From Sulfurovum sp. (GTDB lineage: Bacteria; Campylobacterota; Campylobacteria; Campylobacterales; Sulfurovaceae): a DNA stretch of 19,861 bases. Location of the stretch: assembly GCA_027029065.1 (NCBI GenBank), contig JALVGO010000276.1, positions 1-19,861 on the forward strand, given 5' to 3'. Both the position numbers and the translations under genes were made by a program. This document shows, in pieces, positions 1 to 7,909 of this stretch. Numbering within the stretch: the stretch's first letter is position 1; each line of letters begins with the position of its first letter. The notes beneath the pieces were generated by a model, which saw only the letters and a program-made list of their open reading frames with translations, was not told the DNA's origin and did no database searches.

Positions 1-16
1 ACATTAAAAAAGTTAA

Positions 17-44
17 CGGAGTACCAAAGCGGCGAAGCGCTCCG
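17..44 (-). terminator. Possible terminator of tig
   Basis: Just downstream of the tig stop, CGGAG (17-21) and CTCCG (40-44) are complementary, with a second short pairing (AGCG/CGCT) inside the loop. Read on the minus strand, the outer stem is followed by a T-rich run (positions 10 down to 5). The stem is only 5 bp and the U-run is offset by several bases, so it is a weak intrinsic terminator at best. Part of it resembles the repeat element at 4453-4512. Confidence 0.4.
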
Positions 45-52
45 GTATAGAA

Positions 53-1345
53 TTATTTTTCGTCAAGTCCAAGCAGTTTGCCAAAGAGTTTGTCTTCGAT
101 CATTCCCATTTTCACAGCCGGGAGCAGATTGTTCTCCTGATAGTACTTGATCACTGCCTGAGGATCCTGTCCACTCATCAGCGCTTCATAGTAGATTGCC
201 TGTGAAACTTCCTGATCATCCACAGTCACTTCTTTGGCTTTTGCCAGTGCATCAACAATGAAAGTTGCCTTGACAGAGTTTTCAGCCTCTTCTCTCACCT
301 CTTCGCGCAGTGCTTCTACTTTTTCGGGATTCTCTTTGTATTCGTTGAGTTCCTCTTCACTCATCTCTCTTGCTTTGGCATTGATCTTCGCATCGATCTC
401 CTGCTCTACAATATTGTTCGGCAGTGCAAAATCAAATGTTTCAACCAGTGCCTCAACCAGTTTCGGCTTCAGTTCTTCATTATACAGTTTGGAGAGTTTC
501 TCGTTAACTACCTGTTCTTTGAGTCTTGCCTTCAGATCATCAAGTGTCGCTTTCTCATCATTGAGCAGTTTCTGTGCCAGTTCGTCATTCAGTTCGGCAG
601 GTACCTGCTCCTGAATTTCGTGCAGCTTGACTTTGAACATTGCCTCTTTCCCTGCAAGATCTTTCGAACCGTAGTTTTCAGGGAATGTTACAGTGATCTC
701 TTTCTCTTCATCATACTTCATACCGATGATCTGGTCTTCAAATCCCGGAATGAACTGCCCTGATCCAATCTTGAGACTGAACTTTTCCGCTTTTCCGCCC
801 TCAAACGCTTCACCGTCGATAAATCCTTCAAAGTCGATCAGTACGGTATCGCCGTCTCTGACCATACGCTTACGCTTGATCTTCTGAAGGCTTCCCTGCT
901 GCTGTGCAACCTCTTCAAGCTTCGCTTCAACCTCTTCATCGGTCGCTTCAGGTTTTTCAAAAGAGGGGATCGCCTTTTCATAGCCTTCTACATTGACATT
1001 CGGTCTTAGAGAGATTTCAAGCTCTACCTCGATCTTGTCATCCTGCTTATCATATTTTTTGAAGATCGGCTCACCGAGAATATCTGCAGTGTTTACCTCT
1101 GCCTGTGCGATACCTGCATCGACAAGTGCTTTAAGTGCTTCCGACTCGGCATCCTGACGCAGTTTGTCACCATGCAGTTTTTTCACAACATGCGGAGGCA
1201 CTTTCCCTTTTCTAAAGCCGTCCACTTTCATCTGCTTTCCTGCCTCTTTGGCAAGTCTGTCGATATTTCTTTCGATTACACCGTTGTCGATCTCACCGCC
1301 AACAGCTACATTGGCATCATCCATTTTGTTTACTGTAACTTTCAC
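53..1345 (-). CDS. tig: Trigger factor (ribosome-associated chaperone and prolyl isomerase)
   Basis: This 430-aa protein has the usual trigger factor length and architecture. The N-terminal ribosome-binding domain carries the signature GFRKGKVP at about residues 43-50. An FKBP-like PPIase domain follows at about 150-235 (DGDTVLIDFEGFIDG, then SGQFIPGFEDQIIGM), and the rest is the helical chaperone domain. In the known family it docks at the ribosomal exit tunnel and shields nascent chains in the cytoplasm. The start is GTG at 1345-1343 (minus strand), with AAAGGA about six bases upstream. It lies 66 bp downstream of typA on the same strand; the gap holds an AT-rich stretch, so co-transcription is possible but not shown. 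Highly charged C-terminal helices are normal for the family. Identification is firm. Confidence 0.97.
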   Translation of the reverse strand: MKVTVNKMDDANVAVGGEIDNGVIERNIDRLAKEAGKQMKVDGFRKGKVPPHVVKKLHGDKLRQDAESEALKALVDAGIAQAEVNTADILGEPIFKKYDKQDDKIEVELEISLRPNVNVEGYEKAIPSFEKPEATDEEVEAKLEEVAQQQGSLQKIKRKRMVRDGDTVLIDFEGFIDGEAFEGGKAEKFSLKIGSGQFIPGFEDQIIGMKYDEEKEITVTFPENYGSKDLAGKEAMFKVKLHEIQEQVPAELNDELAQKLLNDEKATLDDLKARLKEQVVNEKLSKLYNEELKPKLVEALVETFDFALPNNIVEQEIDAKINAKAREMSEEELNEYKENPEKVEALREEVREEAENSVKATFIVDALAKAKEVTVDDQEVSQAIYYEALMSGQDPQAVIKYYQENNLLPAVKMGMIEDKLFGKLLGLDEK

Positions 1346-1411
1346 TACAATCCTTTACATTATAAATTGCGTGATTTTATCTAAAATTTAATAAAAAAGA
1401 GTAACCAAAAC

Positions 1412-3229
1412 CTATTTGGCGTTCTTCTTGTCACGCTGTACACGTTTTCGCATCGCCGGATCGAGGTGTTTTTTTCTGATACGAATACTCTCAGGAGTCA
1501 CTTCGATAAGCTCATCATCTTCGATCCACTCCATCGCAATCTCCAGAGACATCTCTCTTGGCGGTACCAGTTTAATGGCATCATCCGCACCGGAAGTACG
1601 CATGTTGGTCAGCTGTTTTCCTTTGAGCGGGTTGACTTCAAGGTCTCCCGGACGTGCCGATTCACCGATGACCATACCGTTGTAGACCTTGTCCTGCGGC
1701 TTGATAAAGAGCGTTCCACGCGCCTGAAGGTTGAAGATAGAGAAGGCAACCGCCTCTCCGTCATCCATAGAGATCAGTGCACCCGGTGTTCGGCTTACCA
1801 CTGTACCTGTATAAGGTCTGTACTCCAGGAACGAGTGGTTCATGATCCCCTCCCCTTTGGTATCGGTCAAAAACTCCGAACGGAATCCGATGAGACCTCG
1901 TGCAGGGATCTCGAACTCGATACGCACTGTACCGTCCGGCATCGGGGTAAGGCTTGTCATCTCCGCTTTACGCTTTCCAAGCTTCTCGATGGCAACCCCC
2001 TGAAACTCTTCGGGAACATCGACAACAAGGTGTTCGAACGGCTCCATCTTTACACCGTTTTCCTCTTTGACAACCACTTCGGGACGTGCCAGCAGGAACT
2101 CGAACCCTTCACGTCTCATATTCTCTGCCAAGATACCGATCTGAAGCTCGCCACGACCGGAAACTTTGAAAGAAGCATCTCCCATCGGTTCCATACGCAT
2201 GGCGATGTTGGTCTCCATCTCTTTTTCGAGACGCTCGCGTATCTTGTTGGAAGTCACATGCTTCCCTTCTGTTCCCGCCAAAGGACCGTCATTGACTGAC
2301 ATGATAACCGAGAGGGTCGGCTCTTCAACATGCATCGGATCAAGCGGTACCGGATTGGCAGGATCACAGATGGAGTCCCCAACATCGATATCGGAGAAAC
2401 CTGCAATCGCGACAATATCACCCGCTTCGGCCTCTTCGATCTCGATACGGTCAAGCCCTTTAAATCCGATCAGTTTGCTCACACGCGATTTGCTCTTCTC
2501 ACCGCTCGCTTTGACAAGCATATACTCATCACCCTTTTTGATCTTGCCGTTAAAGATACGGGTGATCCCGATACGTCCGACAAAGTTGTCACTGTCGAGG
2601 GTAAAGACCTGTGCCTGCGTATCATTCTCCGGTGATCCTTCCGGGTACGGTACCTTTTCCAAAATCGCTTCAAAGAGCGGTGTCATATCTTTGTTCTCAT
2701 CTTCAAGGTTCCACTTGGCATACCCGTCACGCGCAGCAGCATAGAGTACCGGGAATTCAAGCTGTTCCTCGTTTGCATCGAGTGCCACAAGCAGGTCAAA
2801 CATCTCGTCAAGCACACGGTCAGGCTCTGCACCGTCTTTGTCGATCTTGTTGATAACCACTACCGGTACGAGTCCAAGCTCAATCGCCTTTTTAAGTACG
2901 AACTTTGTCTGAGGCATAACACCTTCCTGTGCATCAACAAGCATCAGAACGCCGTCGACCATCTTCAGAACACGCTCTACCTCACCACCAAAGTCGGCGT
3001 GACCCGGAGTGTCGATAATATTGATCTTGTGGTCACCGTAGGTGATAGCGGTGTTTTTGGAGAGGATGGTAATCCCTCTTTCTTTTTCGATATCATTGCT
3101 GTCCATGACACGCTCATCCACCTGTTGGTGCGCGGCAAAGGTTCCCGACTGCTGAAGCAGTTCGTCTACGAGTGTGGTCTTGCCGTGGTCGACGTGTGCG
3201 ATAACAGCGATATTTTTGATTTTTTGCAT
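1412..3229 (-). CDS. typA: Ribosome-associated translational GTPase TypA/BipA
   Basis: This 605-aa protein is a translation-factor GTPase of the EF-G/LepA group. It shows G1 AHVDHGKTT (residues 11-19), switch I RGITI (51-55), G3 DTPGH (73-77) and G4 NKID (127-130), then beta-barrel, EF-G III/V-like domains and the BipA-specific C-terminal region containing [14 protein letters not shown]. The length is typical of TypA and it lacks EF-G domain IV, which separates it from FusA. Known family role: GTP-dependent ribosome binding in stress adaptation and ribosome assembly. The ATG start at 3229 is preceded by AGGAA about eight bases away. A sigma70-type -10 lies at 3277-3282 (minus strand) inside the gap to dgt, so it probably has its own promoter even though dgt precedes it on the same strand. 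Confidence 0.97.
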   Translation of the reverse strand: MQKIKNIAVIAHVDHGKTTLVDELLQQSGTFAAHQQVDERVMDSNDIEKERGITILSKNTAITYGDHKINIIDTPGHADFGGEVERVLKMVDGVLMLVDAQEGVMPQTKFVLKKAIELGLVPVVVINKIDKDGAEPDRVLDEMFDLLVALDANEEQLEFPVLYAAARDGYAKWNLEDENKDMTPLFEAILEKVPYPEGSPENDTQAQVFTLDSDNFVGRIGITRIFNGKIKKGDEYMLVKASGEKSKSRVSKLIGFKGLDRIEIEEAEAGDIVAIAGFSDIDVGDSICDPANPVPLDPMHVEEPTLSVIMSVNDGPLAGTEGKHVTSNKIRERLEKEMETNIAMRMEPMGDASFKVSGRGELQIGILAENMRREGFEFLLARPEVVVKEENGVKMEPFEHLVVDVPEEFQGVAIEKLGKRKAEMTSLTPMPDGTVRIEFEIPARGLIGFRSEFLTDTKGEGIMNHSFLEYRPYTGTVVSRTPGALISMDDGEAVAFSIFNLQARGTLFIKPQDKVYNGMVIGESARPGDLEVNPLKGKQLTNMRTSGADDAIKLVPPREMSLEIAMEWIEDDELIEVTPESIRIRKKHLDPAMRKRVQRDKKNAK

Positions 3230-3249
3230 GAAAATTCCTATCGTTTCAA

Positions 3250-3261
3250 GGGCATTTGCCC
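3250..3261 (-). other. Short hairpin in the typA leader
   Basis: GGGCA and TGCCC form a perfect 5-bp inverted repeat with a 2-base loop, inside the predicted typA 5' leader and about 20 bases upstream of the start codon. It may stabilise the leader or gate translation. A two-base loop is tight, so the fold could be looser in practice. Confidence 0.35.
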
Positions 3262-3276
3262 CTCTAATTTTCGCGC

Positions 3277-3282
3277 ATTATA
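3277..3282 (-). promoter_or_regulatory. -10 element of the putative typA promoter
   Basis: A perfect TATAAT on the minus strand lies in the 67-bp dgt-typA gap, predicting a transcript start near 3270 and a leader of about 40 nt. No convincing -35 is visible, which is common in Campylobacterota housekeeping promoters. The start site is inferred. Confidence 0.55.
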
Positions 3283-3296
3283 TCGAAAAGTTACTA

Positions 3297-4400
3297 TTAT
3301 AGGGATAATCCGTAAATTTCATGGTAGGTTTTCATCGCATAACGGTCGGTCATAGCAGCAAGATAGTCGGCAATGACCCGGTGCGGGGAACGTACTTCAA
3401 AAAGGGCTTTCTGGTGGGTTGGAAGCAGGTCATGGTCATCGTTGAACGCCCGGTAGAGCCCCTTCATACACTGCTTGCCCGCATACATCTTTCGGGCGAT
3501 CTTCTCATGGGTGTAGAGTGTTTTGAAAAGCCGTTTTTTCAAGCGCTTGAGCTGGGTTGCCGTCTCTTTGGAAAATCCGACCGGAAGCGGTAAATCAGCA
3601 TCAAGTGTCGCTGAAATCGGCTGCTCTTTTCTATACTCCCCTGCTCCGGCTTTGGAGTAGGCGATGAAATCCTCTACCAGCAGTTTGATCATACCGGCGA
3701 CAAAACGGTGGCGGTAGAGCGGTTCCCCCTGCTCTACCCCCTCCTGACGCACCATCACATCGACACGCTGGCACAAAGGCTCCTGAAGCAGATCGTCAAA
3801 CGCTATCAACCCGTATTTGATCCCGTCATCGATATCGTGGGAGGTGTATGCGATCTCGTCGGCATGGTCTACCACCATCGCTTCAAGACTGGGGTGTTTG
3901 TCCAGGGCAAACCGGGCATCGAGATCATTCAGAAACGGTTTGTGGTACGGATAGGAGTGTTTAAGCACCCCTTCAAGGGTCGCAAATGTCAGGTTAAGCC
4001 CGTCAAAGTCTTTGTAGCGTTTTTCCAGTTTGGTCAAGACACGGAAAGACTGAAAGTTGTGTTCAAAGCCAAGCAGATGCCCGTCAGCCTTGAGCAGACG
4101 GTCGAGTTCATCACCGCCCACATGCCCAAAAGGGGTGTGTCCAAGATCATGCGAAAGGGCGATCACCTCGGCAAGCGTTTCATTCAATCCAAGCTGACGC
4201 GAAAGCGTTCTGGCGATCTGACTTACCTCCAGTGAATGGGTCAGACGCGTACGGAAGTAGTCCCCCTCGTGGTTCAGGAAAACCTGTGTCTTGTACTCCA
4301 GTCTGCGAAACGAACTGCAGTGGATCACCCTGTCACGGTCACGGGCATACGGGTCGCGAAAATCATCTTCAAAAGTGTGGAAACGTTCATAGGGTTGCAT
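3297..4400 (-). CDS. dgt: dGTPase-like deoxynucleotide triphosphohydrolase (HD superfamily)
   Basis: This 367-aa cytosolic protein has the Dgt signature: CSSFRRLEYKTQVF near the N-terminus, then H55 (TRLTHSLEVSQIART), H84-D85 (ALSHDLGHTPFGH) and D181 (DHADEIAYTSHDIDDG), the four HD-domain metal ligands. Members hydrolyse dGTP, or dNTPs more broadly, to the nucleoside plus triphosphate and so tune dNTP pools. The ATG at 4400 has a weak AAGGT ribosome site. It diverges from thyX, which makes dTMP, across a 205-bp region filled largely by a hairpin repeat. A TATATT-like -10 on the minus strand at about 4433-4428 abuts that repeat. Substrate range cannot be read from sequence, so dGTPase-like is the safe name. 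Confidence 0.9.
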   Translation of the reverse strand: MQPYERFHTFEDDFRDPYARDRDRVIHCSSFRRLEYKTQVFLNHEGDYFRTRLTHSLEVSQIARTLSRQLGLNETLAEVIALSHDLGHTPFGHVGGDELDRLLKADGHLLGFEHNFQSFRVLTKLEKRYKDFDGLNLTFATLEGVLKHSYPYHKPFLNDLDARFALDKHPSLEAMVVDHADEIAYTSHDIDDGIKYGLIAFDDLLQEPLCQRVDVMVRQEGVEQGEPLYRHRFVAGMIKLLVEDFIAYSKAGAGEYRKEQPISATLDADLPLPVGFSKETATQLKRLKKRLFKTLYTHEKIARKMYAGKQCMKGLYRAFNDDHDLLPTHQKALFEVRSPHRVIADYLAAMTDRYAMKTYHEIYGLSL

Positions 4401-4437
4401 GGATTACCTTAATTCATCCCTCCGAAAAAATATACGA

Positions 4438-4528
4438 TTCGTATTGGTCAGGTGGCGACAAAGGAGCACCAAACCCCTGAAAGGGGCGCTCGCGTTTGCG
4501 ACTGCCAGAGCTGCCTGACCAATACGAA
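4438..4528 (+). repeat. Hairpin repeat element, copy 1 (60-bp conserved core with self-complementary arms)
   Basis: The 15-bp arms TTCGTATTGGTCAGG (4438-4452) and their exact reverse complement (4514-4528) enclose a 60-bp core (4453-4512). The core holds a CCCC-TGAAA-GGGG hairpin and ends in CTGCCAGAGCT. A second core with 54 of 60 identical positions and no gaps lies at 7192-7251 on the other strand, but its arms have a different sequence that is again self-complementary. The element sits between the divergent dgt and thyX genes, upstream of the thyX -10. No ORF or transposase is associated. It could be a small non-autonomous mobile hairpin or a structured RNA; it is not a recognised family to me. 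Confidence 0.8.
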
Positions 4529-4561
4529 GGTTTTTCAGAAGGTTCGATTATTTTATTTTGC

Positions 4562-4567
4562 TATAAT
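4562..4567 (+). promoter_or_regulatory. -10 element of the putative thyX promoter
   Basis: A perfect TATAAT (in TTTTGCTATAATTG) lies 38 bases upstream of the thyX ATG, in a T-rich context and with no clear -35. It predicts a start near 4574 and a leader of about 30 nt. The in-frame TTG at 4567 overlaps this -10 and is therefore unlikely to be the thyX start. Confidence 0.65.
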
Positions 4568-4605
4568 TGTACCCAAAATCCTATAGAAGCAGTCGGAGTA
4601 TCATC

Positions 4606-5445
4606 ATGGAAACCGTTGAAAAATACCATATCACCTACACCAAACCGGAAGTGACCCTCCTGCAGGAGAGCGGTCTGGGCGTTGCCGAGATCGCCGCACG
4701 TACCTGCTACGACAGTTTCGAAAACTCCGAAAACGCGTGCATCAAAGCTGCTCCAAAGCAGCTCGATACCGATGCGATCAATGCCATTGAACGCTCCGAT
4801 CTGCTTGCCAACCTTGCATGGGTGCATCACCACCACTCCATCATTGAACACGCTACGCTCAGCTACCTCATCCGCGGTACCTCCAGAGGGGTATTGCAGG
4901 AGCATGCCCGCCACCGCATTCAGGCAATATCGGTACGCTCTACCCGCTATACGATGTCCTCAGTTATCAATGCGTTTGTCGCTTCGCTTGAAGCAGCAGA
5001 GGGATTTGACTTTTTCCTTGAAAAGCTGCTTGGACTCGATCTTTTTGTCATTGCCGATGAAGCCTACCTTGCCATCGAGATCCGTGCCATCTACGACAAA
5101 CTCCGTTTTCAGTATAAAAGAGATGCCGACTTCATCACCAATGCTGTTGCCAAATCTTCCCTGCCGCTGCTTGAAGCGCACAAAAACAACGCCCAGGCAC
5201 TCTACGAAGCACTGGAGTGCGGCAAAAAAAAGCGCAACGTCGGTGATGCCTTCAAACATATTGTCTCAGACAACTGGAAGGTTGATATGGTCGTTACGTT
5301 CAACATCCGCAGTCTCAAAAACTACTTCGACCTGCGAGACAGTGGTGCAGCATGGTTCCAGATACGCTGGCTTGCCGAAGCGATGAAAACAGTTACCCCT
5401 GTAAAGTATCTGCAGCTGATCGACAAACAGTACAAAACCCTATAA
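4606..5445 (+). CDS. thyX: Flavin-dependent thymidylate synthase ThyX
   Basis: This 279-aa protein carries the ThyX motif RHRX7S (R102 H103 R104 to S112, within ARHRIQAISVRSTRY), the FAD/dUMP-binding signature of the family. ThyX makes dTMP from dUMP with methylenetetrahydrofolate and reduced FAD, independently of ThyA and of dihydrofolate reductase recycling. The ATG at 4606 is chosen because CGGAG lies eight bases upstream and the longer frame would start inside the -10 box. It is somewhat longer than many ThyX proteins, in line with campylobacterial ones. The next gene starts 12 bp after its stop, so the two are probably one transcript. It diverges from dgt, so synthesis and breakdown of DNA precursors are encoded back to back. 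Confidence 0.95.
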   Translation: METVEKYHITYTKPEVTLLQESGLGVAEIAARTCYDSFENSENACIKAAPKQLDTDAINAIERSDLLANLAWVHHHHSIIEHATLSYLIRGTSRGVLQEHARHRIQAISVRSTRYTMSSVINAFVASLEAAEGFDFFLEKLLGLDLFVIADEAYLAIEIRAIYDKLRFQYKRDADFITNAVAKSSLPLLEAHKNNAQALYEALECGKKKRNVGDAFKHIVSDNWKVDMVVTFNIRSLKNYFDLRDSGAAWFQIRWLAEAMKTVTPVKYLQLIDKQYKTL

Positions 5446-5457
5446 GGACAGTCACTT

Positions 5458-7173
5458 TTGCGTACATTAAAACTTTTTCTATTTCTGCTTCTGCTGCAAC
5501 AGACGCTTTGGGCACAGCCCCTGACCATGGAGAGCATTACCGCCGACCTCAAACAGGCGATGCAGACAAAACTCAAAGGCAAAAATGCCCCGATTGTCAA
5601 AGAGATATACAGACTCAACGGCAACACACCGCTCTGGATCGGTGCACAAAACAGAGAAAAAATGAGTGCCCTGATACAGGCACTGGAAGATCCGCTCTAC
5701 AACTACAAACGCAAACCCTTTGATCAGAAATCGATCAAAAAACTGCTCTACTATCTTGACAATAACACCATCCCTGTCGAGAAAAGAGCACCTGTCTATG
5801 CAAGACTCGATCTGCTGCTGACAAACTCCTATGTCAGACTCGTACGTTTCATCGTTCAGGGGGATGTCGACTGGGCACTGGTTCAAAAGAAATTCAAAGC
5901 ACTCAAAGAGAGCAATGACATTCAGGCGACATGGGAGATGCACCAAAAACCCTTCCCTCCTCTCAAACCGATGGCAAATGCTGTCAAAGAGGGAAATATC
6001 AAAAGCTATCTGAATTCACTGATCCCTCTTGAGAGACGCTACCGAAAACTGATTGCCCTGCTCAAAAACCATGAACGTATGGAGAGATTTCCAAAGATCC
6101 CCTACAGCAATACCCCTTTGAAACCGGGAGACTACAGTGCAAGGGTACGTGAGGTTAAAAAACGGCTTCAGATATCAGGAGACTACCCAAAAAGTGCCCC
6201 TATAGACAAACGTTTTGACGAAACACTGCGCCGGGCTGTCATCACCTACCAGAAACGCTATCTGCTGAAAGTGACCGGAGAGGTGGACAAGACCATGACA
6301 TGGTATCTCAACCAGCCTGCGAGCAAAAATATCCAGGCGATCATCACCAACCTTGACAAAACGAAACTCTACCCAAAACATTTTGAAGATGAATATATTG
6401 AAGTAAATGTCCCCGATTTCAATCTGCGCTACTATATTGGCGGAGAGATGGTGATGAAAAAAGGTGTCGTGGTCGGGCGTATCGACAGACCAACCCCTAT
6501 CTTCGATGACAAAATGGAGTATGTGGTCATCAATCCGACATGGACCATTCCCGACAATCTCATCAAACGCGACCTTATTCACGTACTGAGGGAAAATCCA
6601 GACTATCTTACAGAACACAATATTCATGTCTTCAGAGGCAACAAAGAGGTGGAGATCACCCAGGCAGATCTTGATCCTTATGAACAGAGTGAGAAAAAGG
6701 TGCCGTGGCGTTTTGTACAGTTCCCAGGTGACAGCAATGCCCTTGGACGCATCAAGTTTATGTTCCCCAACAAATATGCCGTCTATCTGCACGATACCGA
6801 CAACAAAAGCCTGCTTGACCGCCGATACAAGGTCTACTCCTCAGGATGTATGCGTGTTGAACACCCTTTCGATCTTGCCGATATGGTACTTCGTCACGCA
6901 CGCAGACACTACAGCAGAGAGAAGATTGAAGAGATCATTGCAACGGACAAACCGACCACCATCCGTCTAAGAAAACCCATTCCGGTACACATTGTCTACT
7001 TTACCGTCTATGAAGAGAACGGACTGGCATACTTCAAACACGATATCTATCTTTATGACAAGATCATCGAAGAGTCGACTGCCGGCAACAGAAAAGAGAC
7101 CTTTACCGTACCCAAAAAACGCTTTATTACCATCAAAAAACAGAAAGCAAACCGTAAACCTCTGAGTAATTAA
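5458..7173 (+). CDS. Exported L,D-transpeptidase (YcbB-like, YkuD catalytic domain)
   Basis: The protein has 571 aa. A Sec signal peptide (RTLKLFLFLLLLQQTLWA, probable cleavage before QPL) directs it to the periplasm. A peptidoglycan-binding-like segment lies at about residues 224-290 (SARVREVKKRLQ ... KRYLLKVTGEVD). The YkuD domain follows, with GVVVGRIDRPTP, H445 (LHDTDN) and the catalytic loop SSGCMRVEHP with nucleophile C464. Known members cross-link peptidoglycan 3-3 or anchor proteins, using the Cys-His pair. The domain order and size resemble the YcbB/LdtD group. The start is TTG at 5458, supported by AAGGA overlapping the thyX stop and by the signal peptide beginning at once. Why it is paired with thyX is unclear. 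Its 3' end is followed by repeat copy 2 instead of an ordinary terminator. Confidence 0.9.
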   Translation: MRTLKLFLFLLLLQQTLWAQPLTMESITADLKQAMQTKLKGKNAPIVKEIYRLNGNTPLWIGAQNREKMSALIQALEDPLYNYKRKPFDQKSIKKLLYYLDNNTIPVEKRAPVYARLDLLLTNSYVRLVRFIVQGDVDWALVQKKFKALKESNDIQATWEMHQKPFPPLKPMANAVKEGNIKSYLNSLIPLERRYRKLIALLKNHERMERFPKIPYSNTPLKPGDYSARVREVKKRLQISGDYPKSAPIDKRFDETLRRAVITYQKRYLLKVTGEVDKTMTWYLNQPASKNIQAIITNLDKTKLYPKHFEDEYIEVNVPDFNLRYYIGGEMVMKKGVVVGRIDRPTPIFDDKMEYVVINPTWTIPDNLIKRDLIHVLRENPDYLTEHNIHVFRGNKEVEITQADLDPYEQSEKKVPWRFVQFPGDSNALGRIKFMFPNKYAVYLHDTDNKSLLDRRYKVYSSGCMRVEHPFDLADMVLRHARRHYSREKIEEIIATDKPTTIRLRKPIPVHIVYFTVYEENGLAYFKHDIYLYDKIIEESTAGNRKETFTVPKKRFITIKKQKANRKPLSN

Positions 7174-7178
7174 GTTCC

Positions 7179-7263
7179 GGTTTCACTCAATAGCTCTGGC
7201 AGTCGTGAACGCAAGCGCCCCTTTCAGGGGTTGGGCACTCCTTTGTCGCCATCGAGTGAAACC
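7179..7263 (-). repeat. Hairpin repeat element, copy 2 (opposite orientation)
   Basis: The perfect 10-bp arms GGTTTCACTC (7179-7188) and GAGTGAAACC (7254-7263) enclose the core at 7192-7251. Reversed and complemented, the core matches copy 1 at 54 of 60 positions without gaps. The arms share no sequence with those of copy 1. Read in core orientation, three further pairs (one G-U) extend the stem into the core. It lies between the convergent ends of the L,D-transpeptidase gene and ruvC and may also serve as a bidirectional transcription barrier, although no U-run follows either arm. Confidence 0.8.
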
Positions 7264-7284
7264 TCCATTAATAATGATGTAAAG

Positions 7285-7764
7285 TTATCCCTTTCTCATT
7301 TTCACACGCTGCAGGTGGGTCAGGGCAATCGCCATCGCATCGGTAATATCGAGCGGTTTGATCTCCTTTTTGATCTTCAAAAGCCTTTTAACCATAAAAG
7401 CCACCTGTTCCTTTGCCGCCTTGCCGTTCCCCGTTACCGCTTTTTTCACCTGAAGCGGGGTGTATTCGTAAAAATACCCAATCTCCTGCAAAATCTTCAA
7501 AGAGAGCGCTCCGCGAAACTGTGCCAGCTTCAGTACCGTTTTGGGATTGTAGGCGTAGAAGATATCTTCAATAGCCACCTCATCCACCGTATGGGACTTT
7601 AAAATCACATCTATCCCCTCCACAAGCTCTACGATCTGCTCCTGAAGCTCTTTGGTTTTGATCTTAAGCAAACCGGCTTCTACCAGTGAAACACTTTTCC
7701 CGTCCCAATGGAGAATACAATAGCCGAGATTACGGCTTCCGGGGTCTATTCCTAAAATATTCAT
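7285..7764 (-). CDS. ruvC: Holliday junction resolvase RuvC
   Basis: This 159-aa protein has the RuvC RNase H-like fold markers: D7 in [15 protein letters not shown]66 in [14 protein letters not shown], and D139/D142 in [15 protein letters not shown], corresponding to the four catalytic acids of E. coli RuvC. It cuts Holliday junctions symmetrically together with RuvAB. The ATG at 7764 is preceded by AAAGGTG on the minus strand. The start codon and ribosome site lie within the DnaA-box cluster, so DnaA binding could affect ruvC expression (inference). It diverges from dnaA. Confidence 0.95.
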   Translation of the reverse strand: MNILGIDPGSRNLGYCILHWDGKSVSLVEAGLLKIKTKELQEQIVELVEGIDVILKSHTVDEVAIEDIFYAYNPKTVLKLAQFRGALSLKILQEIGYFYEYTPLQVKKAVTGNGKAAKEQVAFMVKRLLKIKKEIKPLDITDAMAIALTHLQRVKMRKG

Positions 7765-7859
7765 TCACACCTTTGTTCACATAGTGAATAAAAAAGTTCA
7801 CTATCTCTTAGTAGCCGTATTTTAGCTTAACTTGGCTAAAATTGCACAAGTTATTCACA
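7761..7859. other. oriC: Upstream oriC module: cluster of DnaA boxes
   Basis: Boxes of the campylobacterial TTATTCACA/TCATTCACA type are TCATTCACA (7761-7769), TTGTTCACA (7773-7781), the complement of TTATTCACT (7783-7791), AAGTTCACT (7794-7802) and TTATTCACA (7851-7859). Two of them form an 8-bp inverted repeat (7781-7788 with 7797-7804). A box cluster next to dnaA is the classic bacterial origin signature. Box affinity is inferred from similarity to the H. pylori consensus. Confidence 0.75.
7819..7842. promoter_or_regulatory. Symmetric divergent -10 elements between ruvC and dnaA
   Basis: ATTTTAGC (7819-7826) and GCTAAAAT (7835-7842) form an 8-bp inverted repeat with an 8-base spacer. Each arm ends in TAAAAT reading outward, a plausible -10 for dnaA (plus strand, 7837-7842) and for ruvC (minus strand, 7824-7819). 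The predicted dnaA start, near 7849, would fall at the edge of the DnaA box at 7851-7859, which would suit autorepression. Start sites are inferred. Confidence 0.4.
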
Positions 7860-7909
7860 TTATGTTTTATGCCTGTAAATATATGTGAAAATCTTAACCG
7901 GGGCTGTGT

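Noticed and set aside
1359..1364. TATAAT on the minus strand as the tig promoter
   Set aside because: Transcription would start within or after the tig ribosome site, leaving almost no leader; it is more likely chance in AT-rich spacer DNA.
1466..2299. A 277-codon open frame antisense to typA
   Set aside because: It is opposite the highly conserved GTPase gene and has no motif or plausible start; it is an antisense shadow.
4438..4528. Copy 1 hairpin as a thyX riboswitch or attenuator
   Set aside because: The thyX -10 (4562-4567) lies downstream of it, so the element would not be in the thyX transcript unless another promoter exists, and a near-identical core occurs after an unrelated gene.
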